Source of the DNA: Canibacter oris
GTDB lineage: Bacteria; Actinomycetota; Actinomycetes; Actinomycetales; Microbacteriaceae
Reading direction: 5' to 3'
DNA length: 64,000 nucleotides
NCBI RefSeq assembly: GCF_014197205.1
Contig: NZ_JACIFD010000002.1
Location: 101,501 to 165,500, forward strand
This document shows positions 35,430-45,343 of this stretch, in pieces (position 1 is the stretch's first letter; the number at the start of each line of letters is the position of its first letter). The translations under genes were made by a program, and so were the position numbers. The notes beneath the pieces were generated by a model, which was not told where the DNA came from, searched no databases, and was given only the letters and a program-made list of their open reading frames with translations.

Positions 35430-36401
35430 GTGACTGTTTTGCCTGTCTGGTTTGAAGTCGGGTCGATGATTGTGTTGATCTCGATTCTGCTGCTTGACCT
35501 GCTATTCATCATCAAACGCCCGCACGTGCCGAGCATGAAAGAAGCTGCGCTGTGGGTGGGGTTGTATGTGACGTTGGCACTGGTTTTCGCCGGCGCGATG
35601 TTCCTCATCGGTGATGCGCAACACGGTTCTGAATTCCTTGCAGGCTGGCTCACCGAGTATTCCCTCTCAATCGATAATCTCTTCGTGTTTGTGATGATTA
35701 TCTCGGCCTTCAAGGTGCCGCAGGCATATGTGCAGCGGGCGCTGATGATTGGTATTGTGCTGGCGCTGATTTTCCGCGGTATTTTCATTCTTGCGGGGGC
35801 GGCACTGATTGAGCAGTTCAGCTGGATCTTCTACATCTTCGGGGCGTGGCTGATTTACACCGCGTGGAAGCAGATTAAGCACGACGAAGAAAGCGCTGAC
35901 AGCGAAGGGTGGATGGTGCGTATGATTAAAAAAACGCTGCCGTTTACTGATGATTACCACGGCGGCAAACTCAGCATTATGCAGGATGGCAAACGACTTT
36001 TCACCCCGTTTATGCTGGTGCTGCTGGCTCTTGGATCCACCGACATTCTCTTTGCCCTCGATTCAATCCCGGCTATTTTCGGCATCACGCAGAGCCCGTT
36101 TATTGTGTTTACCGCTAATATTTTCGCGCTGATGGGGCTGCGGCAGCTGTACTTCCTGCTCGGTGGTCTGCTTGAAAAACTGGTTTACCTGCACTACGGC
36201 ATTGCCGCAATTCTGGCGTACATTGGTGTCAAACTTGTGCTGCACGCGATCAGCCACAACGAGCTGCCATTTATCAACGGTGGGCAGCACATCGAAATCT
36301 GGACTCCTTCTACCTGGTTCTCACTCGGGGTGATTGTGTTCTGTATGCTCGCCGCGACAATTGCTAGCCTGGTGCATATGCGTCGCAAGAACCTGCTGTA
36401 A
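35430..36401 (+). CDS. TerC family membrane protein
   Basis: The TerC/Alx family are integral membrane proteins linked to manganese export and metal supply to secreted proteins. The 323-aa protein has about nine helices. Acidic residues sit inside the membrane segments (LLDLLFIIK, YSLSIDNLFVFVMII, GSTDILFALDSIPAIFGI), the arrangement typical of the family. A soluble loop at about 148-185 separates two halves. Start is GTG at 35430. Members near manganese homeostasis usually follow a yybP-ykoY riboswitch; I do not see a convincing one here. Confidence 0.92.
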   Translation: MTVLPVWFEVGSMIVLISILLLDLLFIIKRPHVPSMKEAALWVGLYVTLALVFAGAMFLIGDAQHGSEFLAGWLTEYSLSIDNLFVFVMIISAFKVPQAYVQRALMIGIVLALIFRGIFILAGAALIEQFSWIFYIFGAWLIYTAWKQIKHDEESADSEGWMVRMIKKTLPFTDDYHGGKLSIMQDGKRLFTPFMLVLLALGSTDILFALDSIPAIFGITQSPFIVFTANIFALMGLRQLYFLLGGLLEKLVYLHYGIAAILAYIGVKLVLHAISHNELPFINGGQHIEIWTPSTWFSLGVIVFCMLAATIASLVHMRRKNLL

Positions 36402-36466
36402 CCCGCGGCTTGCAGCGCCGCGGCGTGTACCCGTCAAAACCCGCACGCTCATTTCTTTAGAGAGTC

Positions 36467-38062
36467 ATGATGAGTAAAGATACCTCTGCCGCCGGCGAGC
36501 GGCCTCGCACCCTCGCCGAGAAAATTTGGGATCAGCACGTGGTTGTGAAAGGTCAGGCCGGTGAACCCGACTTGATTTACATCGACCTGCACCTGATTCA
36601 CGAAGTTACTAGCCCGCAGGCTTTTGACGGTTTGCGCCTGGCACAGCGACCGCTACGCCGTGTCGATTTGACGGTTGCGACTGAGGATCACAACACTCCA
36701 ACCATCGATATTGAGCGGCAAATTGCGGATCCCGTCAGCCGGCTGCAAATCGAGACGCTGCGGCAGAACGTCGCCGAGTTTGGGGTGCGGGCGCATCGCC
36801 TAGGTGACAGTGAGCAGGGCATCGTGCACCTGGTTGGCCCGCAACTGGGCTTGACCATGCCGGGGATTACGGTGGTGTGTGGTGACAGCCACACCTCAAC
36901 CCACGGGGCTTTTGGGGCGTTGGGTTTCGGGATCGGCACCAGCGAGGTGGAGCATGTTTTTGCAACCCAAACGCTGGCGCTAAAACCCTTTAAAACCATG
37001 GCGATTAACGTTGAAGGGCAGCTGCGCCCCGGGGTCACCGCGAAAGACATCATTTTGGCTGTGATTGCAAAAATCGGGACTGGCGGCGGTCAAGGATATG
37101 TGCTGGAGTATCGCGGTGAGGCGATCCGCAACCTCTCAATGGAGGGGCGCATGACGATCTGCAATATGTCTATTGAGGCTGGCGCCCGAGCGGGCATGGT
37201 GGCGCCTGATGAAACCACTTTTGAGTATGTGCGTGGGCGGGAGTGCGCGCCGCAGGGAGCCGCCTGGGATGAGGCAGTTGCTTACTGGAAAACGCTACCC
37301 ACAGACCCTGGCGCGAAATTCGACCGCGAGGTGTTCATTGACGCATCCGAGTTGGAGCCCTTTGTAACCTGGGGCACGAATCCTGCGCAGGGCGCGCACC
37401 TCAGTGACAGGGTGCCAGACCCGGCAACCTTCAGCGACCCGAACGAGCGTGCCGCCGCGGAGCGAGCGCTGCAGTACATGGATCTGCAGCCTGGCACTCC
37501 GCTTAAAGACATATCTGTGGACACCGTTTTTATGGGCTCTTGCACCAACAGCCGGCTGGAGGATTTGCGTGCCTTCGCTAATCTCATCCGCGGCAAACAG
37601 AAAGCCTCCGGGGTGCGACTGATGGTGGTGCCGGGCTCGGCCCGGGTGCGGCTCGACGCGGAGGCGGAGGGCATTGACAAGATTATCACCGCGTTCGGCG
37701 GTGAGTGGCGCTATGCTGGTTGTTCTATGTGTCTCGGTATGAACCCCGACCAATTAGCGGCAGGGGAGCGCTGCGCGTCCACCTCAAACCGCAACTTCGA
37801 GGGACGCCAGGGCAAGGGCGGCCGCACCCACCTGGTGTCACCGCTGGTTGCTGCCGCGACTGCGATTCGCGGCACCCTGTCGAGCCCCTGGGATTTAGAG
37901 CAGGATGCCGCGCGCGGCATTACGCATGATGTGGATCCCGCCACCGCCGCCCAGCTGCCGCAGTTGCCGGAGGTGCCAGCCGCGAGCGCCGTTGGTGCCC
38001 GCACCAGGTTGCCGTTGAGTGTGAAACCGTCGCACCTCAAACAAGAAGGGGAGGAGCGCTGA
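36467..38062 (+). CDS. leuC: 3-isopropylmalate dehydratase large subunit
   Basis: LeuC with LeuD isomerises 2- to 3-isopropylmalate in leucine synthesis. The 531-aa protein has the [4Fe-4S] ligands: the cysteine in [14 protein letters not shown] and the pair in [12 protein letters not shown]. Other signatures are [23 protein letters not shown] and [16 protein letters not shown]. It exceeds the usual 470 residues by about 60 through a 15-residue N-terminal tail and a Pro/Ala-rich C-terminal tail of about 45. Start at ATG 36467, or the adjacent ATG at 36470. leuD overlaps its stop (TGATG). Confidence 0.97.
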   Translation: MMSKDTSAAGERPRTLAEKIWDQHVVVKGQAGEPDLIYIDLHLIHEVTSPQAFDGLRLAQRPLRRVDLTVATEDHNTPTIDIERQIADPVSRLQIETLRQNVAEFGVRAHRLGDSEQGIVHLVGPQLGLTMPGITVVCGDSHTSTHGAFGALGFGIGTSEVEHVFATQTLALKPFKTMAINVEGQLRPGVTAKDIILAVIAKIGTGGGQGYVLEYRGEAIRNLSMEGRMTICNMSIEAGARAGMVAPDETTFEYVRGRECAPQGAAWDEAVAYWKTLPTDPGAKFDREVFIDASELEPFVTWGTNPAQGAHLSDRVPDPATFSDPNERAAAERALQYMDLQPGTPLKDISVDTVFMGSCTNSRLEDLRAFANLIRGKQKASGVRLMVVPGSARVRLDAEAEGIDKIITAFGGEWRYAGCSMCLGMNPDQLAAGERCASTSNRNFEGRQGKGGRTHLVSPLVAAATAIRGTLSSPWDLEQDAARGITHDVDPATAAQLPQLPEVPAASAVGARTRLPLSVKPSHLKQEGEER

Positions 38063-38667
38063 TGCAGCCTTTTACCACGGTCACCGCAATCGCCGCGCCG
38101 CTGGAGCTGTCAAACATCGACACCGATCAGATTCTGCCGGCGCAGTTTCTGAAGCGCATCACCAAAACCGGCTTCGAAGACGCGCTGTTTTACACCTGGC
38201 GGCAAGACCCGGAGTTTTTGCTCAACAAAGAGCCGTGGCGCAACGCGCAAATTCTGGTTGCGGGGCCTGACTTCGGCACCGGATCCAGTCGCGAACACGC
38301 GGTGTGGGCGCTGCGTGACTTCGGTTTCAAAGTGGTTTTGGCTGCTCGGTTTGGCGATATTTTCCGAGGCAACGCCGGGAAACAGGGTTTACTTGCTGCA
38401 GTCATCACGGAGTCTGAAACCGCACAGCTGTGGGAACTGCTGCGGTCTGATCCACACGCAGAAGTAACTGTGAATCTTGAGACACGAACAGTTAGCTGTG
38501 GGTCTTGGCAGGTACAATTTGAGGTAGATGATTACACCAGGTGGCGGCTGTTGGAGGGACTAGATGATATCTCGCTGACACTTCGCCACGAGGATAAAAT
38601 TAAAGCTTATGAGGCGCAGCGCCCCCGCTGGATGCCAACAACGATTGATAAGAGAAATGATGACTGA
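38062..38667 (+). CDS. leuD: 3-isopropylmalate dehydratase small subunit
   Basis: This subunit carries the swivel domain that helps bind the substrate. The 201-aa protein has [16 protein letters not shown] and the signature [25 protein letters not shown], and the length is typical. Its ATG overlaps the leuC stop, and its 3' end overlaps the murA start by eight bases, so leuC, leuD and murA form a continuous unit. Confidence 0.97.
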   Translation: MQPFTTVTAIAAPLELSNIDTDQILPAQFLKRITKTGFEDALFYTWRQDPEFLLNKEPWRNAQILVAGPDFGTGSSREHAVWALRDFGFKVVLAARFGDIFRGNAGKQGLLAAVITESETAQLWELLRSDPHAEVTVNLETRTVSCGSWQVQFEVDDYTRWRLLEGLDDISLTLRHEDKIKAYEAQRPRWMPTTIDKRNDD

Positions 38668-40039
38668 GAACAACAACAGCCTGGCTAATGACGCGAAAAA
38701 GGCAGGAGCCCGCGTGGGTTTGACCTCTGATGAGATTATCATCAACGGTGGGCGTCCGCTCGTCGGTCGGATTCAGGTGCGCGGCGCTAAAAACCTTGCT
38801 ACTAAGGCCATGGTTGCGGCGTTGCTAGGGAAAAAGCCGAGCGTGCTGCGCAGCGTTCCGAACATTTCTGATGTCCGCGTGGTCGCGGGCTTGCTGGCCT
38901 TGCACGGGGTTATTATCACCCGTGGTGAAAACGAAGAGTGGCTGCTTGACCCGTCAAATGTGGAGCGTGCCCACAAGGCAGATATTGATGCACACGCAGG
39001 TTCCAGCCGCATTCCGATTCTTTTCTGCGGCCCGCTGCTGCACCGTTTAGGGGAGGCCTTTATTCCTGACCTGGGTGGTTGCCGCATTGGTGACCGGCCT
39101 ATTGATTTCCACCTCGACGCGCTGCGCAAGTTCGGTGCGGTCGTTGAGAAACAGCCGGGTGGCATCAGCCTCACTGCCCCAAATGGTCTGAAAGGTGCAA
39201 ACATTGAGTTGCCCTACCCGTCTGTGGGCGCTACCGAGCAGGTGCTGTTGACTGCGGTGCTCGCTGAAGGTAACACCGAGCTGCGCAACGCCGCGGTGGA
39301 GCCCGAGATTATTGATTTGATTTGCATCCTGCAGAAGATGGGTGCGATTATTACCGTCGAGCCCAGCCGGGTTATCTACATCGAAGGGGTGAAAGAGCTT
39401 AGCGGCTATGACCACACCGCGATTTTTGATCGTAACGAGGCTGCTAGCTGGGCTTCGGCAGCGCTGGCAACCAACGGGGATATCTTCGTGGAGGGTGCGA
39501 AACAGGAAGAAATGATGACCTTCCTCAACGTCTTCCGTAAGGTCGGCGGGGAGTTTGAGATCACTGACGCTGGGATTCGCTTCTTCCGTGGTCAGGAAAA
39601 ACTCAACCCGGTACTCATCGAAACTGATGTGCACCCGGGCTTTATGACTGACTGGCAGCAGCCGCTGGTGGTTGCTTTGACTCAGGCAGAGGGCATTTCT
39701 ACGATTCACGAGACCGTTTACGAAAATCGCTTCGGTTTCACTGACGCGCTTAATAAGATGGGTGCCAACATTGTGGTGCATCCGGAAGGTTTCGAAGACG
39801 GGATGCGCCGTGTGAAGCGGCGGGAGTTTGAGCAGGCAGCCGTGATTACCGGGCCAACCCCGTTGCATGGCTCAGATGTTGAGGTGCCAGACTTGCGCGG
39901 CGGCTTCAGCCACCTGATTGCGGCGCTAACCGCTGAGGGCAGCAGTAAGGTTACCAACATTGGCATTATTGCCCGCGGCTACGAAAACTTCATTGATAAG
40001 CTGCGCAAATTAGGCGCAGACTTCATATACGAGGGATAG
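38660..40039 (+). CDS. murA: UDP-N-acetylglucosamine 1-carboxyvinyltransferase
   Basis: MurA makes the first committed peptidoglycan precursor by adding enolpyruvate to UDP-GlcNAc. The 459-aa protein has the opening strand [20 protein letters not shown], the catalytic loop [13 protein letters not shown] with Cys141 and the [14 protein letters not shown] segment. Some actinobacteria have aspartate in place of the loop cysteine and resist fosfomycin; here the cysteine is present. ATG at 38660 is five bases after AAGAG; ATG at 38657 is an alternative. plsC follows 26 bases downstream. Confidence 0.96.
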   Translation: MTENNNSLANDAKKAGARVGLTSDEIIINGGRPLVGRIQVRGAKNLATKAMVAALLGKKPSVLRSVPNISDVRVVAGLLALHGVIITRGENEEWLLDPSNVERAHKADIDAHAGSSRIPILFCGPLLHRLGEAFIPDLGGCRIGDRPIDFHLDALRKFGAVVEKQPGGISLTAPNGLKGANIELPYPSVGATEQVLLTAVLAEGNTELRNAAVEPEIIDLICILQKMGAIITVEPSRVIYIEGVKELSGYDHTAIFDRNEAASWASAALATNGDIFVEGAKQEEMMTFLNVFRKVGGEFEITDAGIRFFRGQEKLNPVLIETDVHPGFMTDWQQPLVVALTQAEGISTIHETVYENRFGFTDALNKMGANIVVHPEGFEDGMRRVKRREFEQAAVITGPTPLHGSDVEVPDLRGGFSHLIAALTAEGSSKVTNIGIIARGYENFIDKLRKLGADFIYEG

Positions 40040-40065
40040 TCTAGTTCGACGGTGTGAGGGAAGAC

Positions 40066-40857
40066 ATGAGCGCAACTGTAAAGCTGCCGAATACCTGGTC
40101 TGCCGAAAAGCGTAAGCCTGGGTTCTTTTGGGTGATCGCTAGTTTGCTGTTGCCGCTATGGTCCGTGCTTACCAAATACCGTTTCACCCCGGAGTCTAAA
40201 CTTCCTGAAACTGGGCCGTTTATTTTGTCTCCAAACCACATGAGCGAGCTTGACCCGATCGCAGTCGGTGTGGCCGTGTGGAAACGGGGCCGGCTGCCGC
40301 GGTTCATGGCGAAAGCAAGTATTTTTAAGGTACCGGTTGTGGGCACGATTATGCGCCTGAGTGGACAGATTCCGGTGGATCGCAACAGCCGCAGTGCTAG
40401 CTCCGGAGGCTCTGCTGGTTCTGCAACCGCTGCGGCATCGCTGGCCGCCGCAAACGAGCTGATTGCGCGTCAGGGAGGGGTTATTGTCTACCCAGAGGGC
40501 ACGCTAACCCGTGACCCGGAACTGTGGCCGATGCGCGGGAAGTCTGGCGCGGTGCGGCTCGCCCTGGAAACCGGGATTCCTCTGATTCCGGCCGCGCACT
40601 GGGGGGTGCAGGAGATTTTGCCGCGCTACGGCAAAATTAAACTCTGGGGGCGCAAGACTATCCAGGTTGCAATAGGGCAACCACTGGATCTCAGCAGCTA
40701 TCGGGGGCGCCCCATTAACAGAGAGATACTGGAGCAGGCAACCGAGCAGTTAATGACTGAAATTACAAGGCTGCTAGCGCAGCTGCGTAGCGAGCCGGCG
40801 CCGCCCAGCCGGTGGGATCCAAAATCCCACAACCAAAGCGAAACAGGGAGATTTTGA
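40066..40857 (+). CDS. plsC: 1-acylglycerol-3-phosphate acyltransferase
   Basis: The enzyme acylates lysophosphatidic acid to phosphatidic acid at the membrane. The 263-aa protein has the acyltransferase blocks: NHMSELDPI (the NHX4D catalytic motif), GQIPVDRNS, VYPEGTLTRDPE and PLIPAAHWG. A short hydrophobic stretch near residues 20-35 may dock it on the membrane. I chose ATG at 40066, with GAGGG upstream. The stop overlaps the gpsA start by one base, linking phospholipid steps. Confidence 0.93.
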   Translation: MSATVKLPNTWSAEKRKPGFFWVIASLLLPLWSVLTKYRFTPESKLPETGPFILSPNHMSELDPIAVGVAVWKRGRLPRFMAKASIFKVPVVGTIMRLSGQIPVDRNSRSASSGGSAGSATAAASLAAANELIARQGGVIVYPEGTLTRDPELWPMRGKSGAVRLALETGIPLIPAAHWGVQEILPRYGKIKLWGRKTIQVAIGQPLDLSSYRGRPINREILEQATEQLMTEITRLLAQLRSEPAPPSRWDPKSHNQSETGRF

Positions 40858-41957
40858 TGGTCCGTAAAACTGCCCCGGCGAAACCAAAAGCGGTTGTGAT
40901 TGGCTCGGGTAGTTGGGGTACAACCTTCGCGAAAGTGCTCGCAGACGCCGGCTGCGAAACTGTTATTTGGGCGCGCAGGCAGGAAGTCGCTGACGAGATT
41001 AACAGCGAGCACCGCAACTCGAAATACCTGCCGGAAATTCAGCTACCGCCTGACCTTACCGCGACCACTGACCTCACTGCTGCGGTGGGCACAGCAGAGT
41101 ATGTGTTTTTGGCGGTGCCGAGCCAGCAGCTGCGCGGGGTTTTGGAGCAGCTCGTCGCTGACTTGCACCCTGAGGCGATTATTATCAGCTTGATTAAGGG
41201 CGTGGAACGCAACACTAATTTGCGCATGTCGCAGGTGATTACTGAGACGCTGGAGTGGAGCATCGAGCAGGTTGCCGTGATTTCTGGGCCAAATATTGCG
41301 CTTGAGATAGCGAAGCAGCAGCCAACCGGCGCTGTTGTCTCCTGCGTCGATCTGGTGGTGGCGCAAAAGGTTGCAAAGCTCACGAGCACCCCATATTTCA
41401 AGACGTATATTACCACCGACCTTACAGGCACAGAGCTCGGCGGTGTGCTTAAAAACCTCATCGCCCTCGCCATCGGAATTGTTGATGGCGTCGGTTACGG
41501 CGAAAACACCAAAGCGGCGATCATTACCCGTGGCATCGCGGAGATGAATGAGTTTGCGGTCGCCAGCGGTGCGCACCCAACCACAATGATGGGCCTCGCG
41601 GGGCTCGGAGACCTCATCACCACCTGTCAGTCGCCGCTGTCACGCAACTCCACCGCAGGCAGGCTCCTCGGCAGCGGGCTAACACGCGAGCAAATCGCGG
41701 AACGCATGAATCAGGTTGTGGAGGGTATCACTGCGGTGACTCCGGTGCTTGAACTGGCCCAGAAACGCGCCATTAAAATGCCGATTGTAGAGCAGGTGCA
41801 GATGGTGCTTGACGGCCGGATGCCGCCGCACCAGCTGGGCCCGCACCTGACAACCGAGGATGACGTGCCGGAGCACGAATCAAGTGCTGCTGAAAAGCAC
41901 CATAAACTTTCGCTGTGGCAAAAAATTCAGCGCTGGTTTGGTGCGCTGCGGCACTAA
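40857..41957 (+). CDS. gpsA: Glycerol-3-phosphate dehydrogenase [NAD(P)+]
   Basis: GpsA reduces dihydroxyacetone phosphate to sn-glycerol 3-phosphate for phospholipids. The 366-aa protein has the Rossmann motif GSGSWGTTFAKVLADAG, NSKYLPEIQLP, ISGPNIALEIAKQQPT and LKNLIALAIGIVDGVGYGENTKAAIITRG, ending in GLGDLITTCQSPLSRNS. The C-terminal 35 residues are a charged tail not needed for the fold. ATG at 40857 follows CAGGGAG and overlaps the plsC stop. Confidence 0.97.
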   Translation: MVRKTAPAKPKAVVIGSGSWGTTFAKVLADAGCETVIWARRQEVADEINSEHRNSKYLPEIQLPPDLTATTDLTAAVGTAEYVFLAVPSQQLRGVLEQLVADLHPEAIIISLIKGVERNTNLRMSQVITETLEWSIEQVAVISGPNIALEIAKQQPTGAVVSCVDLVVAQKVAKLTSTPYFKTYITTDLTGTELGGVLKNLIALAIGIVDGVGYGENTKAAIITRGIAEMNEFAVASGAHPTTMMGLAGLGDLITTCQSPLSRNSTAGRLLGSGLTREQIAERMNQVVEGITAVTPVLELAQKRAIKMPIVEQVQMVLDGRMPPHQLGPHLTTEDDVPEHESSAAEKHHKLSLWQKIQRWFGALRH

Positions 41958-41976
41958 TTACAGTCGCCGCACGGGC

Positions 41977-41982
41977 TAGAAT
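41977..41982 (+). promoter_or_regulatory. -10 element of ddl (leaderless)
   Basis: TAGAAT lies six bases before the ATG at 41989, and no Shine-Dalgarno is present. Confidence 0.6.
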
Positions 41983-41988
41983 AGCTGT

Positions 41989-43095
41989 ATGACTACTAAT
42001 AAAACAACCGTTGCTTTGCTTTTTGGTGGCCGCTCCAGCGAGCATGGCATCAGCTGTGTCACAGCAGCCGGTGTTTACAACGCTATCGACACCGACAAGT
42101 TCGAGGTACTGTGCGTTGGCATTACCAAGCAGGGCGATTTTGTGCCGGTGGATCCGGCAACCCTCGCCACCTACAGACTAGATGCTGCGGCACTGCCAGA
42201 GGTTACTGCGGGGCAGGAGCGGATAATCTGGCCGCTGAGCACCACCGACCACACTCTGCGTGTGCTTGATGCTGCCGGTCAGGTGCGGGAGCTGGGTAAG
42301 ATTGAGGTTGTTTTGCCGATGTTGCACGGGCCCTTCGGGGAAGACGGCACGGTGCAGGGCATGTGCGAGCTGGCGGGCTTGCCTTACGTTGGTAGTGGAG
42401 TTTTAGGTAGCGCCCTGTGCATGGATAAAAACGCTGTTAAAACTGTGTTGCTAAGCGCCGGGGTTGCGGTAGCACCGTGGCAGTATGTTACCCGGCAGCA
42501 GTTTGCGACCATGTCTGAGCAGCAGCTGCTTGATTTGGTGGTGGATCTGCCCCTCCCGCTGTTTGTGAAACCGTCTCGTGCAGGTTCTAGCGTGGGCGTC
42601 ACCAAGGTTAAAGATTTGGCTCAGCTGCGCCAGGCTGTTGCGGTTGCGCTGGCGGAAGACACTAGTGCGCTGATTGAAGCTGCGGTGGTTGGTCGTGAGG
42701 TGGAAATCGGGGTGCTCGCCGGGCGTGACGGGGAGCCAGATCGCACCAGCAGCGTCATCGGTGAGATTGTGTTTAATGGCCGCGAGTTTTACGATTTCGA
42801 GGCAAAATATCTTGGCGCTGCGGGTGCTGATGTGGTGCTACCGGCGGAGGTTACCGCGGCCGAGTTTGCGGCGCTGCGGGAAGCCGCGGTGACCGCGTTC
42901 CGGGCAGCGGTGTGCGATGTTTACGCCCGTGTTGATTTCTTCCTAACCCCGGAAGGTCCGGTGTTGAACGAAATTAACACGCTGCCCGGTTTCACCCCGG
43001 TTTCGATGTTCCCACAACTGTGGGAACACTCGGGGGTAAGCTATCGCGAGCTGATTACGGAGCTGTTGGAACTGGCACAGCAGACTGTGCGCTAG
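41989..43095 (+). CDS. ddl: D-alanine--D-alanine ligase
   Basis: Ddl makes the D-Ala-D-Ala dipeptide for peptidoglycan. The 368-aa ATP-grasp protein has LLFGGRSSEHGISCVTAAG, VLPMLHGPFGEDGTVQG, the SSVGVTKV substrate loop, LFVKPSRAGSSVGV, and NEINTLPGFTPVSMFPQLW. It ends the murein-lipid cluster. Its own leaderless promoter means that it can be made independently of gpsA. It is convergent with the DUF3515 gene, five bases away. Confidence 0.97.
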   Translation: MTTNKTTVALLFGGRSSEHGISCVTAAGVYNAIDTDKFEVLCVGITKQGDFVPVDPATLATYRLDAAALPEVTAGQERIIWPLSTTDHTLRVLDAAGQVRELGKIEVVLPMLHGPFGEDGTVQGMCELAGLPYVGSGVLGSALCMDKNAVKTVLLSAGVAVAPWQYVTRQQFATMSEQQLLDLVVDLPLPLFVKPSRAGSSVGVTKVKDLAQLRQAVAVALAEDTSALIEAAVVGREVEIGVLAGRDGEPDRTSSVIGEIVFNGREFYDFEAKYLGAAGADVVLPAEVTAAEFAALREAAVTAFRAAVCDVYARVDFFLTPEGPVLNEINTLPGFTPVSMFPQLWEHSGVSYRELITELLELAQQTVR

Positions 43096-43100
43096 TCGCT

Positions 43101-43592
43101 CTAGTTGTCGAGCTGAATGTCTGTGGAATCCAGGCTGGTGGAGCTGGTCAGGCACTGCCTCACCTGTGGCAGTTGCTGCACCGCAGGGCTCAGCTCCAGC
43201 AGGGCGTCGGTGCCGCTGATTTGCTCGGAGTCAACAAACACCTCTAGCCCTGGGCTGCGGCCGTAGGCTTCGAAGCGGTAGCGGGGCGCAGCGGAGTCAT
43301 CAACAACCCAGTCAATGCCGTTGACGGTGATACAAGGGTCTGTGGTGGGTGTGCTAATAGGTAAGCCACAGCGCAAAATAACCACTGCCGGATCGCCCCA
43401 GGCCCCTGTCGCCTGTGCGTTTGTGGCACGTTTAGCGTGTGTGGTCACGGTGTCAGGCAGCCGCACTGTGACCTGCGCACAGTCAGGGTTGTTGGCGTCG
43501 GGCGCTGCATCCAGCGGCACCTCCGCGGCGCAGGCCGTGAGTGTTATAGCTAATGTAGGAATTCCAACTACAGCAAAGACTTTCTTTAGCAC
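43101..43592 (-). CDS. DUF3515 lipoprotein
   Basis: The 163-aa product has a lipoprotein signal with lipobox LTAC (Cys about 21). The mature domain has ten or so residues typical of DUF3515: CAQVTVRLPDTV, AWGDPAVVILRCGLP, GIDWVVDD and RYRFEAYGRSPGLEVFVD. The family, of unknown function, is found next to ddl in many actinobacteria, which agrees with this position. Conserved cysteines suggest a disulfide. Start is GTG at 43592, with a possible -10 just upstream. Confidence 0.88.
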   Translation of the reverse strand: MLKKVFAVVGIPTLAITLTACAAEVPLDAAPDANNPDCAQVTVRLPDTVTTHAKRATNAQATGAWGDPAVVILRCGLPISTPTTDPCITVNGIDWVVDDSAAPRYRFEAYGRSPGLEVFVDSEQISGTDALLELSPAVQQLPQVRQCLTSSTSLDSTDIQLDN

Positions 43593-43598
43593 ACCTCA

Positions 43599-43604
43599 AC
43601 TTTA
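43599..43604 (-). promoter_or_regulatory. -10 element of the DUF3515 gene (minus strand)
   Basis: TAAAGT on the minus strand is six bases before the GTG at 43592. The gap is TGAGGT, so a weak Shine-Dalgarno is also possible. Confidence 0.35.
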
Positions 43605-43685
43605 CCGCTTTTGCGGCGCTAAATTCCGGTGAGTCGCACTTAAAAATAGCTATTTTTGAAGCCTTCCAGGTGTAACCTTGTGAGG

Positions 43686-43691
43686 TAGAAT
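43686..43691 (+). promoter_or_regulatory. -10 element of gabD (leadered)
   Basis: TAGAAT lies 37 bases before the ATG at 43729. A Shine-Dalgarno AAAGGG at 43715-43720 is eight bases before the ATG, so this mRNA has a normal short leader, unlike many others in the window. Confidence 0.5.
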
Positions 43692-43728
43692 TAACAGCGT
43701 TAGACATGATTTTGAAAGGGATGCGCAC

Positions 43729-45195
43729 ATGGCATTGACTGCTGCTGAGCAGGAACTACTTGACCGCGTTGAAAGCCGACTGGCTATCGGCGGCGAATGG
43801 GTTGCTGGTGAGAACGGAACATTTGATGTTTTTGACCCAGCCACCGGTGAAGTTATCAAAACTATTGCTGACGCCAGCGTCGCTGATGCCACTCGCGCGC
43901 TTGACGCAGCTGTTGCGGTGCAGAAAGAGTGGGCGAGCACCAGTGCCCGTGAGCGCTCTGTGATTTTGCGCCGTGCTTGGGAGCTGCTGCAGGAGCGCGC
44001 AGATGATTTCGCGCTGCTGATGACGCTGGAGATGGGTAAGCCGCTGGCTGAGGCGCGTGGCGAGGTTACCTATGGTGGCGAATTCCTGCGTTGGTTCTCA
44101 GAGGAAGCGGTGCGGATTGCGGGTCGCTTTGGGCAGAACCCTGAGGGCACCGCAGACATGATTGTGTCTAAGTTGCCGGTCGGCCCGTGCTACTTCATCA
44201 CTCCGTGGAACTTCCCGCTGGCGATGGCCACCCGAAAGATTGCGCCGGCGCTGGCTGCTGGCTGCACCGTGGTTATTAAGCCTGCGGCGCTGACTCCGCT
44301 GACCACTATCTACTTCCAGCAGCTGCTGGAGGAGGCAGGGCTGCCTAAGGGTGTCGTCAATGTAGTGCAGACCTCAAAGGCAAGCGCGCAGTCAGCTGCG
44401 CTACTGGCTGATCCACGCCTGCGCAAGGTGAGCTTCACGGGCTCCACCCCGGTTGGCGTGAAACTGCTGGAGGCTGCAGCCCAGAACGTGCTGCGCACCT
44501 CTATGGAGCTCGGCGGTAACGCTCCGCTGATTGTTTTTGAAGACGCTGATTTGGATGTCGCTGTTGAGGGCATCATGGCAGCGAAGTTCCGCAACATCGG
44601 GCAGGCTTGCACCGCTGCAAACCGGATCTATGTGCACTCGGCAATCGCTGATGAGCTGGGCAAACGCCTGGCAGCTCGGGTTGGTGCGATGAAAGTTGGC
44701 CGCGGCACCGAGGAGGGCGTTGAGATTGGCGCACTCGTTGAAGAAAAAGCAGTAGTGAACGCGGTGCGACTGGTTGCAGACGCTACTGAACGTGGCGCTA
44801 AGGTGCTGGCTGGTGGTTCACGAGTTGAGGGCGCCGGCTACTTCTTTGAGCCAACCGTGGTTGACTATGTGCCAACCGAGGCGGCGATGGTGCAGGAAGA
44901 GATTTTTGGTCCGATCCTGGCGATGGTGCGCTTCGACACTGAAGAGGAAGCAATTGAGCTGGCTAACAGCACCGAATACGGTCTTGCCAGCTACGTCTTT
45001 ACTGAGAACCTGCACCGGGCGCAGCGGATGATTACCGAGATTGAAGCTGGCATGATGGCTATTAACGCCGGTGTGATGTCAAACGCGGCAGCGCCATTCG
45101 GTGGCATCAAACAGTCTGGCCTGGGGCGCGAGGGTAGCCATGAGGGTATTGAAGAATTCCTTTCAACCAAGTACACCATGATTCCACGTCGCTAG
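43729..45195 (+). CDS. gabD: NAD(P)-dependent succinate-semialdehyde dehydrogenase
   Basis: The enzyme oxidises succinate semialdehyde to succinate, part of GABA breakdown or a variant TCA cycle. The 488-aa aldehyde dehydrogenase has [47 protein letters not shown] with catalytic Glu260, [12 protein letters not shown] with Cys294 and [11 protein letters not shown]. The N-terminal [13 protein letters not shown] and the C-terminal [18 protein letters not shown] are as in SSADH proteins. Substrate choice within the ALDH family is inferred from these blocks. No gabT is nearby. Confidence 0.92.
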   Translation: MALTAAEQELLDRVESRLAIGGEWVAGENGTFDVFDPATGEVIKTIADASVADATRALDAAVAVQKEWASTSARERSVILRRAWELLQERADDFALLMTLEMGKPLAEARGEVTYGGEFLRWFSEEAVRIAGRFGQNPEGTADMIVSKLPVGPCYFITPWNFPLAMATRKIAPALAAGCTVVIKPAALTPLTTIYFQQLLEEAGLPKGVVNVVQTSKASAQSAALLADPRLRKVSFTGSTPVGVKLLEAAAQNVLRTSMELGGNAPLIVFEDADLDVAVEGIMAAKFRNIGQACTAANRIYVHSAIADELGKRLAARVGAMKVGRGTEEGVEIGALVEEKAVVNAVRLVADATERGAKVLAGGSRVEGAGYFFEPTVVDYVPTEAAMVQEEIFGPILAMVRFDTEEEAIELANSTEYGLASYVFTENLHRAQRMITEIEAGMMAINAGVMSNAAAPFGGIKQSGLGREGSHEGIEEFLSTKYTMIPRR

Positions 45196-45220
45196 CAGCT
45201 AAGCAGCTGTGACTAAGAGT

Positions 45221-45255
45221 GGACCCTGCTGTTTTGCAGGGTCCGCTGCTTTTTC
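45221..45255 (+). terminator. Intrinsic terminator of gabD
   Basis: A perfect 9-bp stem (GGACCCTGC at 45221-45229 with 45236-45244) and a TGTTTT loop are followed by GCTGCTTTTTC. It is 25 bases after the stop codon. Confidence 0.8.
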
Positions 45256-45343
45256 GGGGAGTGCATTCGAAGTTCGGCGCTTAACCACCGCAGTTTGTCT
45301 GGCGCGGCCAGCAGGTAACGCCACTGCTCTGTAAAACTCACAG

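Noticed and set aside
36403..36423. Terminator after the TerC gene
   Set aside because: A 7-bp GC-rich stem (CCGCGGC/GCCGCGG) is present but no T-run follows it.
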